The notes under the pieces: model-generated
What the model was told of the DNA's origin: nothing
The model's input: the letters and a program-made list of their open reading frames with translations, nothing else
Databases searched by the model: none
Program-made: the position numbers and the translations under genes
NCBI RefSeq assembly: GCF_000382225.1
Contig: NZ_KB907822.1
Coordinates: forward strand, 1-58,506
Direction: 5' to 3'
DNA: 58,506 bases
DNA from: Hymenobacter aerophilus DSM 13606
Lineage (GTDB): Bacteria; Bacteroidota; Bacteroidia; Cytophagales; Hymenobacteraceae
Part shown: piece after piece, positions 34,069 through 41,554 of the stretch
Layout: the number at the start of each line of letters is the position of its first letter
How positions within the stretch are numbered: the stretch's first letter is position 1

Positions 34069-34171
34069 ATTGTCATTCTGAGCGGAGCGAAGAATCTCGC
34101 GGGCCACACTAATTCCTAACGACGGGGTTAGCATGGCCCGCGAGATTCTTCGCTTCGCTCAGAATGACAAT
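34069..34171. repeat. REP-like inverted repeat, copy D
   Basis: The 38-bp arms 34069-34106 and 34134-34171 have one mismatch (GGAGCGAAG against GAAGCGAAG) and a 27-bp loop. It is of the GAATCTCGCG subtype and lies between convergent genes, ending 7 bp before the stop of the kinase gene. Confidence 0.92.
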
Positions 34172-34177
34172 CGCCTC

Positions 34178-35371
34178 TCACCCGTTCAGAATAACCCGGA
34201 AGGTGGTGCCGCGGCCGGGTTCGCTCCACTTTACAAAGAGGCGGCCCTTGTGGTAGTTCTCGATGATGCGCTTGGCCAGGGCCAGGCCCAGGCCCCAGCC
34301 GCGCTTTTTGGTGGTGTAGCCGGGCAGAAACACGCTTTGCAGCTTGCTTTTCGAGATGCCCTTGCCCGTGTCGGTAATGTCGAGGGCAATCTGGTTTTTG
34401 TTGCCGCGCACCGGACGCCGCAGGTGCAGCGTGATGCTGCCGCGCCCGTCCATGGCATCCACGGCGTTTTTGCAGATGTTCTCAATCACCCAATCAAACA
34501 GCGGGATGTTTACCTGCGCGGGCGTGTCGAGCGGCAGGTCGGTTTTTACCGTGAAGCTCACCTTGCGCGACACCCGGCTCTGCAGGTAGCTGATGGCGTT
34601 TTCGGTTACCCGCAGGATGTTCTCATCGCCCAGCACCGGCACCGAACCGATGTTGCTGAACCGCTCGGTAATGATTTCGAGCCGCCGGATGTCCTTGCCC
34701 AGCTCCTCCACAATCGGCTCGTCGCGAAACCGCTCCGAGTCGCGCAGGTAGTGCTGCCAGCCCACCAGCGAGCTGAGCGGCGTGCCCAACTGGTGAGCCG
34801 TTTCCTTGGCCAGGCCCACCCACACGCGGTTCTGCTCGGCCCGCCGCGAGTAGCTGAAGGCGAAGTAGGCAATAACGGCCAGGCAGCCGATAATGGCCAG
34901 CTGCACCAGCGGATACAGCCGCAGCTGGGTCAGCAAATCCGACTCCTTATAGTAAAGGAAGTTGCGCAGGCCGGCCCCGATTTTTATTTCGATGGGCGGG
35001 TGCTGCTCGCGCATCTGGGCAATCTGGTCGCGCAGGTAGCGCGTGGTTTCCTCCTCGCTCGCGCCCTCGGGCACGTTCACGTTGCGGGCGTCGATGATGT
35101 GGTCGTCGCTGTCGGTGATGATGACGGGGATGGTTTTGTTGGCGGCAATGATTTCGTCGTACAGAAACGACAGGTTCGACTCCTCTTCCGTGTTGATGAT
35201 GTAGCGCTGGGTTTCGGCGTAGAGGTCAATCTGCTGCTGCTCGCGCTCGGACAGGCGCTGCACCAGCAGGTTGGTATAAATGACGGTGGCGGCCCCAATC
35301 AGCAGGGCCACCGCTACAATAACGAGCTTGATGCGCGACTTCTGGTCGTAGATGGCAATGGTTGGGAGCAC
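34178..35371 (-). CDS. Membrane sensor histidine kinase without adjacent regulator
   Basis: I place the start at GTG 35369-35371 because membrane helix 1 (IKLVIVAVALLIGAATVIYT) begins soon after; the frame is open to 35458. A periplasmic loop lies between helix 1 and helix 2 (LAIIGCLAVIAYFAF). No HAMP is evident. The kinase core is complete: H-box AKETAHQLGTPLSSL, N-box ENICKNAVDAM, G1 DTGKGISKSKLQ and G2 KKRGWGLGLALAKRI. No response regulator gene is in the window. It is divergent from hemA. Confidence 0.9.
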   Translation of the reverse strand: MLPTIAIYDQKSRIKLVIVAVALLIGAATVIYTNLLVQRLSEREQQQIDLYAETQRYIINTEEESNLSFLYDEIIAANKTIPVIITDSDDHIIDARNVNVPEGASEEETTRYLRDQIAQMREQHPPIEIKIGAGLRNFLYYKESDLLTQLRLYPLVQLAIIGCLAVIAYFAFSYSRRAEQNRVWVGLAKETAHQLGTPLSSLVGWQHYLRDSERFRDEPIVEELGKDIRRLEIITERFSNIGSVPVLGDENILRVTENAISYLQSRVSRKVSFTVKTDLPLDTPAQVNIPLFDWVIENICKNAVDAMDGRGSITLHLRRPVRGNKNQIALDITDTGKGISKSKLQSVFLPGYTTKKRGWGLGLALAKRIIENYHKGRLFVKWSEPGRGTTFRVILNG

Positions 35372-35624
35372 GGCGGGCGGCAAAAACGGCAAAAGGCAGA
35401 CCCGAAGATACGGCCCCGCCCGGCGCCGGTTCGGCCCGTAGCGCCCTGCGGCCCCCACCGGCCCCGACGAAAGTCAGGCTACCTGGCCCGTACAGATGAT
35501 TTTCATCAAGCAGGCTTGCCCGGAAACTGCGTTGGCGGGCTTTGGCGCGGGTTTCGGCCCGAATAGTAATCTGCGCCGAACCACCAGCCCCGATGCGCTG
35601 TTTTTACCCTAGCAATTTGTATTG

Positions 35625-35633
35625 TAATTTTGC
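35625..35633 (+). promoter_or_regulatory. -7 element of the hemA promoter
   Basis: TAATTTTGC fits TAnnTTTG, and a T-rich TTTTTACC block about 20 bp upstream (35601) can serve as -33. Transcription would start roughly 25 nt before the hemA ATG. Confidence 0.6.
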
Positions 35634-35661
35634 CTGCTGCTATTCGTTCTGGCTTCTTGCT

Positions 35662-36933
35662 ATGTCCCATCCATTTAAAGCTGTCAGCCTCTCGTTCAAG
35701 AAAGCGCCGCTCGCCATCCGCGAGCTGATTGCGCTGGATGAGGCGGCCTGCCGGCGCCTGCTGCAAACCCTTCATCACGAAATCGACCTGACCGACCTGC
35801 TGGTGCTGAGCACCTGCAACCGCACGGAGGTGTACTACTCGGCCGAGCACGACCAGAGCGCCGCCGTTATCGAGGCGCTGGCCAGCCTGAAAAACCTGTC
35901 CGACGCGGCCAGCTTCGCGCCCTACTTCGATGTGTTTACCGAGCCGGTTGCGGCCGTGCGCCACCTGTTCGATGTGGCGATGGGCCTCGAAGCGCAGGTC
36001 GTGGGCGATTTGCAGATCAGCAACCAGGTGAAGCAGGCCTACCAGTGGTCGGCCGACGCCGACGCGGCCGGGCCGTTTCTGCACCGGCTGCTGCACACCG
36101 TGTTCTTCACCAACAAGCGCGTACAGCAGGAAACCGCCTTCCGCGACGGCGCCGCCTCGACTTCGTACGCCACGCTGGAGCTGGTAGAGGAACTGACTGC
36201 CGACGTGGCCAACCCGCGCGTGCTGGTGGTGGGCCTGGGCGAAATCGGGGCCGACGTGTGCCGCCACTTCGGCGACAGTAAGCTGTTCTCCGACGTCACC
36301 ATCTGCAACCGCACCCGCGAAAAGGCCGAGGCCCTGGCCGAGGAGTGCGGCCTCAAGCTGCTCGACTTCGAAAACCTGGCCGAGGGCCTCAAGGATGCCG
36401 ACGTCATCATCAGCAGCATTGCCGCGGCCGAGCCGTTCTTCAGCCGCGCGCTGGTGGCTCATCTGGAGGTGCTCAGCTACAAGTTCTTCATCGACCTGTC
36501 GGTGCCGCGCAGCATTGCGCCCGACGTGGAGCAGGTGCCCGGCGTGCTGGTGTATAACATTGATGCCATCCAGAGCAAGGCCTCGGCGGCGCTGGAGCGC
36601 CGGCTGGCTTCGGTGCCGCAGGTGCGCGCCATCATCGAGGAAAGTATTGAAGGCCTGCGCGACTGGACCAAGGAAATGATGGTGTCGCCCACCATTCAGA
36701 AGCTGAAAAACGCGCTGGAGCAAATCCGCCTCGAAGAGCTCGACCGCTACCAGAAAAAGAAAATCAGCCCCGAAGAAGCCAAGCGCCTCGACGACATCAC
36801 CCGCTCGCTGATGCAGAAAATCCTCAAGCAGCCGGTGCTCCAGCTCAAAGCGGCCTGCAAGCGCGGCGAGGCCGACCAGCTCATCGACACGCTCACGGAT
36901 TTGTTCGATTTGGAACGCCAGCCGGCTTTCTGA
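35662..36933 (+). CDS. hemA: Glutamyl-tRNA reductase
   Basis: The start is ATG 35662 (423 residues); an upstream ORF start adds 40 residues unlike the family. HemA catalyses the NADPH reduction of glutamyl-tRNA(Glu) to glutamate-1-semialdehyde, the first step of C5 haem synthesis. The catalytic Cys52 lies in VLSTCNRTEVYY. The NADPH Rossmann motif is VVGLGEIGADV, and SSIAAAEPFFSR is typical. A C-terminal helical dimerisation domain (about 310-423) is full length. No other hem gene is adjacent. Confidence 0.96.
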   Translation: MSHPFKAVSLSFKKAPLAIRELIALDEAACRRLLQTLHHEIDLTDLLVLSTCNRTEVYYSAEHDQSAAVIEALASLKNLSDAASFAPYFDVFTEPVAAVRHLFDVAMGLEAQVVGDLQISNQVKQAYQWSADADAAGPFLHRLLHTVFFTNKRVQQETAFRDGAASTSYATLELVEELTADVANPRVLVVGLGEIGADVCRHFGDSKLFSDVTICNRTREKAEALAEECGLKLLDFENLAEGLKDADVIISSIAAAEPFFSRALVAHLEVLSYKFFIDLSVPRSIAPDVEQVPGVLVYNIDAIQSKASAALERRLASVPQVRAIIEESIEGLRDWTKEMMVSPTIQKLKNALEQIRLEELDRYQKKKISPEEAKRLDDITRSLMQKILKQPVLQLKAACKRGEADQLIDTLTDLFDLERQPAF

Positions 36934-36937
36934 TAAG

Positions 36938-37105
36938 AGCTGCAAGCCGCAAGCTTCAAGCAACAAGCTCACGTTCGAGAGAGAGTTTTAACTACAAAAA
37001 GGCCCTGCATTCAATTGAATGCAGGGCCTTTCCCATTTTACGTAAGCTTCAAGCGGCAAGCTAATTGAACATCAGCTTGCCGCTTGAAGCTTGCGGCTTG
37101 CAGCT
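36938..37105. repeat. Nested palindromes between hemA and arsR
   Basis: Three symmetric elements sit in one convergent gap. The outer arms of 24 bp (36938-36961 with 37082-37105) are perfect. A second pair of 19 bp (37044-37062 with 37074-37092) is perfect and overlaps the right outer arm. A separate perfect 34-bp palindrome lies at 36998-37031. All outer arms are variants of the word AAGCTTCAAGC / GCTTGCGGC. Confidence 0.9.
36998..37031. terminator. Bidirectional terminator hemA / arsR
   Basis: This is a perfect palindrome, AAAGGCCCTGCATTC with its complement around AATT. It has A-runs on the left (36996-37000) and T-runs on the right, so it can terminate both hemA and the convergent ArsR gene. 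Confidence 0.85.
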
Positions 37106-37107
37106 AT

Positions 37108-37416
37108 CTAAATCGACTCGCAGCACTCTTCCAGCGAGTCGATGACGTCGAGCAGCTTGGGAATGGAGAGCGAGTAATAGATTTTGGTGCCCACTTTGAG
37201 CGACGACAGGATGCCGCGGTCTTTGAGGGTGATGAGGTGCTGGGAGGCAATGGCCTGGGGCAGGTCGAGGGAGCGGTAAATTTCCGTGACGGTCATTTTG
37301 TCCTCTTTGCCCAGCAGGTCTACAATGGCCAGCCGCTTGGGGTGGGCCAGCACTTTCAGAATAGCGGCGGCTTTATCAACTTTCTTCGATTCGACTCGGG
37401 CAAGTAATGGCTTCAT
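37108..37416 (-). CDS. ArsR-family winged-helix repressor
   Basis: The 102-residue regulator has the ArsR fold: AAILKVLAHPKRLAIVDLLG, recognition helix region LDLPQAIASQHLITLKDRGI and wing LSSLKVGTKIYYSL. The classical ELCVCDL metal site is missing. Cysteines occur only at the end (ECCESI), so metal sensing at the C-terminus is possible but unproven. It is divergent from the dehydrogenase gene at 37646, a plausible target with its promoter 185 bp away. Confidence 0.88.
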   Translation of the reverse strand: MKPLLARVESKKVDKAAAILKVLAHPKRLAIVDLLGKEDKMTVTEIYRSLDLPQAIASQHLITLKDRGILSSLKVGTKIYYSLSIPKLLDVIDSLEECCESI

Positions 37417-37600
37417 TTCGGCAATGCAAGGGTGGTATTACGGAACGATAGGCGGGAATAGGGCTAATACGATATTCGGACCCTGCAAAGTTCCTTTTCC
37501 CGAAAAGCTGTACCCGGAAACAGCTGGCAAGCCCGGCGCTAACGGGGCATGCAGCACCGCACCGCGCGGGCGCACTGGTGGGGCCTGCCGCCCGCTTGCC

Positions 37601-37609
37601 TACCTTTGC
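37601..37609 (+). promoter_or_regulatory. -7 element upstream of the 409-aa dehydrogenase
   Basis: TACCTTTGC matches TAnnTTTG exactly and lies 36 bp before the ATG at 37646. Confidence 0.6.
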
Positions 37610-37645
37610 GGGCGAAATCCCCTTCTCACCCCACCCTAATTTCTG

Positions 37646-38875
37646 ATGAAAGAGCTGCTGGCCAAGTTTGAAAATAAACGCCCCGAAATCGTGTTTGAGT
37701 GGCAGGACGCCGAAACCGAGGCCGAGGGCTGGGTCGTTATCAACTCGCTGCGGGGAGGGGCGGCCGGCGGCGGCACCCGCATGCGCCTGGGCCTCGATAA
37801 GCGCGAGGTAGAAAGCTTGGCCAAAACGATGGAAGTGAAGTTTACGGTGTCGGGCCCGGCCATTGGCGGGGCCAAGTCGGGCATCAACTTCGACCCGCGC
37901 GACCCGCGCAAGCGCGGCGTGCTGGAGCGCTGGTACAAGGCCGTGTTTCCGCTGCTGAAAAACTACTACGGCACCGGCGGCGACCTGAACGTGGACGAAA
38001 TCCACGAAGTCATTCCCATCACCGAAAACTACGGCCTCTGGCACCCGCAGGAGGGCGTGGTGAACGGCCACTACCAGGCCACCGAGCCCCAGAAGATTCA
38101 GAAAATCGGCCAGCTGCGCCAGGGCGTGGTGAAGGTGCTCGAAGACGCCACCTACTCGCCCAGCCTGAGCCGCAAATACCGCGTGGCCGACCTGATTACC
38201 GGCTACGGCGTGGCCGAGGCCGTGCGCCACTACTACGCGCTGTGGGGCGGCCGCTCCGTCGAGGGCAAGCGGGCCATTATCCAGGGCTGGGGCAACGTGG
38301 GGGCCACGGCGGCCTACTACCTGGCCAGCCAGGGCGCCCGCATCACCGGCATCATCGACCGGGCCGGCGGGCTGCTGAGCACCGAGGGCTACGGGCTCGA
38401 AGAAATCCGCCAGCTGCTGCTCAACCGCAACGGCAACGAGCTGACGGCCGACAACATGCTGTCGTTTGAGGAAGTGAATGAGCGAATCTGGAGCAGCGGG
38501 GCCGAGATATTCGTGCCCGCCGCCGCCTCGCGCCTCGTAACCAAAGCGCAGGTAGAGGCGCTGGCCGCGGGCGGCCTGGAGGTGATTTCGTGCGGCGCCA
38601 ACGTGCCGTTCCAGGACCCCGAAATCTTCTTCGGCCCCACCGGCGAGTTTGCCGATGAGCGCGTGAGCGTCATCCCCGACTTCATTGCCAACTGCGGCAT
38701 GGCCCGCGTGTTTGCCTACCTGATGGAAGCCGACGCCGAAATCACCGACCAGGCGATTTTCGAGGACACGTCGCGTATCATCCGCTCGGCGCTGGAGCGC
38801 ACCCGCGCCCAGAGTGAAGAGCATACCGGCCTGGCCCAGAAGTCGTTTGAAATGGCCCTGCGCCAGCTGGTGTAA
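37646..38875 (+). CDS. Glu/Leu/Phe/Val dehydrogenase superfamily protein
   Basis: This 409-residue member of the amino-acid dehydrogenase superfamily is divergent from both others in the window. The substrate domain has AAGGGTRMRLGLDK and GPAIGGAKSGINFDPRDPRK with the catalytic Lys. The cofactor domain has AIIQGWGNVGATAAYYLASQ. The stretch YYGTGGDLNVDEIHEVIP replaces the usual D-M-G-T region. It probably oxidises glutamate or a branched-chain amino acid; the substrate cannot be told from sequence alone. Confidence 0.85.
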   Translation: MKELLAKFENKRPEIVFEWQDAETEAEGWVVINSLRGGAAGGGTRMRLGLDKREVESLAKTMEVKFTVSGPAIGGAKSGINFDPRDPRKRGVLERWYKAVFPLLKNYYGTGGDLNVDEIHEVIPITENYGLWHPQEGVVNGHYQATEPQKIQKIGQLRQGVVKVLEDATYSPSLSRKYRVADLITGYGVAEAVRHYYALWGGRSVEGKRAIIQGWGNVGATAAYYLASQGARITGIIDRAGGLLSTEGYGLEEIRQLLLNRNGNELTADNMLSFEEVNERIWSSGAEIFVPAAASRLVTKAQVEALAAGGLEVISCGANVPFQDPEIFFGPTGEFADERVSVIPDFIANCGMARVFAYLMEADAEITDQAIFEDTSRIIRSALERTRAQSEEHTGLAQKSFEMALRQLV

Positions 38876-38984
38876 ACTTTAGCGGTTAGCCGCGAGCTAT
38901 TGGCTACTGGTTGCCGTTTAAATAAACCCAACGATTCTGCTGATCCGCGAAGGCGTCAGCTAACGACCCAGACTACAACTGCTT

Positions 38985-40151
38985 ATGGAAATTTCGGAAC
39001 TCCTTCATTACCGCTTACTCAGCATCGAAATCCAGGAATACCTGATTGCGGCCGCCATTCTGCTGGCTGGTCTGGTGTTCAAGAACCTGGTGTCGCGGCT
39101 GCTGACCAAGGTGCTGTTTCGCTTTTTCAAGCGAGTAGGTGAAGGAGTTACCGAGGCACAGTTTCATGAGCTGCTGATCAAGCCGATTTCCATCGTTATC
39201 TTCCTGATAACCATATTCATTGCCTACTCGGTGATGGATATTCCGGTGACCAAGGCGCAGGTGGGGGCGCACACGCCGTGGTATGGCGAGCTGGCCTTCC
39301 GCGTGTACCAGATTGCCGTCATCGTCGGTATCACCTGGATTATTCTGCGCATGATTGACCTGGCCGTGCTCGTATTCACGAAGCGGGCCCTGCGCGACCC
39401 CTCGCGCCTGACCAACCAGCTTGTGCCCTTTGCCCGCGACCTGATCAAGCTGTTCGTGAGCATTATTGCGTTTCTGGTGGTGCTGGGGCAGGTGTTCAGT
39501 ATCGATGTGACGGCGCTGGTGGGCGGCCTGGGCATTGGCGGCCTGGCCGTGGCCTTCGCCGCCAAGGAAAGCCTGGAAAACCTGCTGGCCTCGTTCACCA
39601 TCTTCCTCGACCGCCCCTTCGAGGTGGGCGATTTGGTGAGCGTGGGCGATTTGACGGGCTCGGTGGAGAAAATCGGCTTCCGCAGCACCCGCATCCGCAC
39701 CGTGGAGAAAAGCTATGTGACGGTGCCCAACAAATCGATGATCGACAAGCCGCTCGACAACCTCTCGCGCCGTACGGCGCGCCGGGTTTTCTTCATGATG
39801 TCGCTCACCCAAATGACTTCCAGCGACCAGCTGCACCGCATTCTCGCGCTGGTAAGCAAAGCCATTGCCGCGCACCCCCTCATCGAGCCCGATGTGCAAG
39901 TGAAGTTCACCTCGCTCACCTCCAACTCGAAAGATGTGCGGGTGCAATACTACGTGCGCACCGACAGCTACGACGAGTACCTGGACGTGATGGAGGAAAT
40001 CAACTTCCAGATTGTGTCGGCCGTGGAAGAGGTAGGCGCCAACTTCGTTGATACCACGATGACCCGCCTGGCGGGCGGCTCGGGCGGCGGCTCCACCAAT
40101 CTGCCCAAAAGTCTGCAACAGCAAGGCGGGCAATCGATTGCCAACTCCTGA
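38985..40151 (+). CDS. Small-conductance mechanosensitive channel (MscS family)
   Basis: The 388-residue membrane protein has about five helices and a complete MscS core. TM3 GGLGIGGLAVAFAAKESLEN precedes the beta domain FLDRPFEVGDLVSVGDLTGS and FRSTRIRTVEKSYVTVPN, then an alpha/beta C-terminal domain. It opens under membrane tension to release solutes. The last about 25 residues are Gly/Ser/Gln-rich. A composite palindrome and a terminator follow. Confidence 0.93.
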   Translation: MEISELLHYRLLSIEIQEYLIAAAILLAGLVFKNLVSRLLTKVLFRFFKRVGEGVTEAQFHELLIKPISIVIFLITIFIAYSVMDIPVTKAQVGAHTPWYGELAFRVYQIAVIVGITWIILRMIDLAVLVFTKRALRDPSRLTNQLVPFARDLIKLFVSIIAFLVVLGQVFSIDVTALVGGLGIGGLAVAFAAKESLENLLASFTIFLDRPFEVGDLVSVGDLTGSVEKIGFRSTRIRTVEKSYVTVPNKSMIDKPLDNLSRRTARRVFFMMSLTQMTSSDQLHRILALVSKAIAAHPLIEPDVQVKFTSLTSNSKDVRVQYYVRTDSYDEYLDVMEEINFQIVSAVEEVGANFVDTTMTRLAGGSGGGSTNLPKSLQQQGGQSIANS

Positions 40152-40205
40152 GAGGCTCTTTAACTTTTAGCTTTGGTTGAAAGAAAATCCGAGTTAACCT
40201 AACGT

Positions 40206-40370
40206 GCCAGCCCCAGCGGGGCGGCATATCGGTAGCAGGAAAGGCGCAAAGAACTTTAAAGCCCCGGCGGGGCGACACTATCCGTTGAACGAGTGGTGTC
40301 GCCCCGCTGGGGCTTTAGATGTGTCGGTTAGTTGTACTTGCTACCGATATGCCGCCCCGCTGGGGCTGGC
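40206..40370. repeat. Composite nested palindrome with CCCCAGCGGGGC cores
   Basis: The outer arms 40206-40237 and 40339-40370 are perfect 32-bp complements (GCCAGCCCCAGCGGGGCGGC then ATATCGGTAGCA). The inner arms 40257-40278 and 40296-40317 are 22 bp with one mismatch. Each arm itself carries the self-complementary word GCCCC-NGC-GGGGC, so four small hairpins are nested in a cruciform-like unit. It fills the space after the MscS gene. Confidence 0.9.
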
Positions 40371-40395
40371 GCGTAGCAGCCAACAATTGTAGAAT

Positions 40396-40443
40396 GAATG
40401 AGGCCCCGCACTCAGCTGAGCGCGGGGCCTCATTCGTTTTTCA
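40396..40443 (+). terminator. Strong terminator after the MscS region
   Basis: GAATGAGGCCCCGC (40396-40409) pairs with GCGGGGCCTCATTC (40422-40435). The loop CTCAGCTGAG is itself a palindrome, and GTTTTTC follows on the plus strand. AGCTAACAGC words come directly after it. Confidence 0.85.
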
Positions 40444-40466
40444 GCTAACAGCTAACAGACCGGAAT

Positions 40467-41360
40467 CTAGCGTCCGCCGCCGAGTAGGCCGCCGAGTAGG
40501 CTACCCATGCCACCGCCGCCAAGCAGGCCGCCGAGGCCGCCGCCACCGCTGCTGCGGGGCTGCGAGTTAGGCTGGCCACCAAGGCCGCCCAGAATCGACA
40601 TAAGCGAGCCTAGCCCGCCGCCGCCGGTGTGGGTGCCCTGCTGCGGATAGTTGCCGTACTGGCTCTGCTGCTGGCCGCCGCCGCCCATCACGCCGCTCAG
40701 CAGGCCACCGCCAAGAAGGCCGCCGAGCAGACCGCCCATGCCGCTGTTGGCCGCGCCGCCGAGCAGGCCGCCCATGCTGCCGCCCATCATGCCGCCGCCG
40801 CTCTGGCCACGGCCGCCCATCACTTTCGAAATCACCATGGGGGCCACAATGCCGAGCAGGCCGGCCATCAGGGCATTCTTCGGGATGCCGGCACTTTCCA
40901 GCTTGTCGCCGATGCCGCCCAGAAAGCTCTGTTTGGCCGGGTCGCTGGCGTCGTGGGGCACGTTGGCGGCCTGGTCGACTACCTGCTCCAGTGTGTTTTG
41001 CTGCTGTTGGTTGATGCCCAGGTACTGCGAAATCTTGTTCACCATCTCCTCCTCGGTGTTCGAGTAGGCGCCATCGGCGCGGGCAAAGCTGATGAGGTCG
41101 GTAACGAGCGAGAAGCGCAGGTCGCTGCCCCGTAGCGCGTCGAGGTTGTTTTTTACGGTTTGATTGTTGGCATCCTTAGCGGCGCTCAGCACTTGTTGGG
41201 TGGCACTGCCGCTCAAGCCCGCCTGGTGGGAGAGCTGCTGCAAAAATTCAATTTCGGGGGCCGAAGCCTCACGGTCGGCCGAGGCCAGGCTGGCAATAAC
41301 ACTCAGGTAAGCTGCCTTCTCCTGGTCGGAGTAGTTCTGGAGCAGTTGCGAGTCGTTCAT
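40467..41360 (-). CDS. TerB-like protein with long glycine-rich tail
   Basis: The start is ATG 41358-41360 (297 residues); a TTG two codons upstream is also open. The first half (about 1-150) is an all-helical TerB/DUF533-like domain with the acidic motifs ASLASADREASAPEIEFL and ISFARADGAYSNTEEEMV, which in this family may bind calcium. A short hydrophobic stretch follows (about 160-178, LMAGLLGIVAPMVISKVMGG). The rest, to residue 297, is dominated by GGLLGG, GGMMGG and Gln-rich spacers. The function is unknown; the tail suggests membrane-associated or self-assembling behaviour. Confidence 0.75.
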   Translation of the reverse strand: MNDSQLLQNYSDQEKAAYLSVIASLASADREASAPEIEFLQQLSHQAGLSGSATQQVLSAAKDANNQTVKNNLDALRGSDLRFSLVTDLISFARADGAYSNTEEEMVNKISQYLGINQQQQNTLEQVVDQAANVPHDASDPAKQSFLGGIGDKLESAGIPKNALMAGLLGIVAPMVISKVMGGRGQSGGGMMGGSMGGLLGGAANSGMGGLLGGLLGGGLLSGVMGGGGQQQSQYGNYPQQGTHTGGGGLGSLMSILGGLGGQPNSQPRSSGGGGLGGLLGGGGMGSLLGGLLGGGR

Positions 41361-41554
41361 GGTCAAAAGTCAAAAAGGGTGGGAGAGAATATCCAGCTCC
41401 CTGTAACGCGTCTTTTCGGTTGAGGTTGGCTCCGGCTGCGGCCAACCAGCCAGCGCGGCCTTTCTGAAGTGCTAAACGACTCCGGCCGAAGCTGCCGCGC
41501 CGGGTTGGGTCAGCGCCATCCTGGCCCCGGCAGTTTTCGGCAGGAGGTAGTAAC

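Noticed and set aside
36938..37105. Riboswitch or attenuator structure
   Set aside because: The palindromes lie between two convergent gene ends, not in a leader, and one is an ordinary bidirectional terminator.
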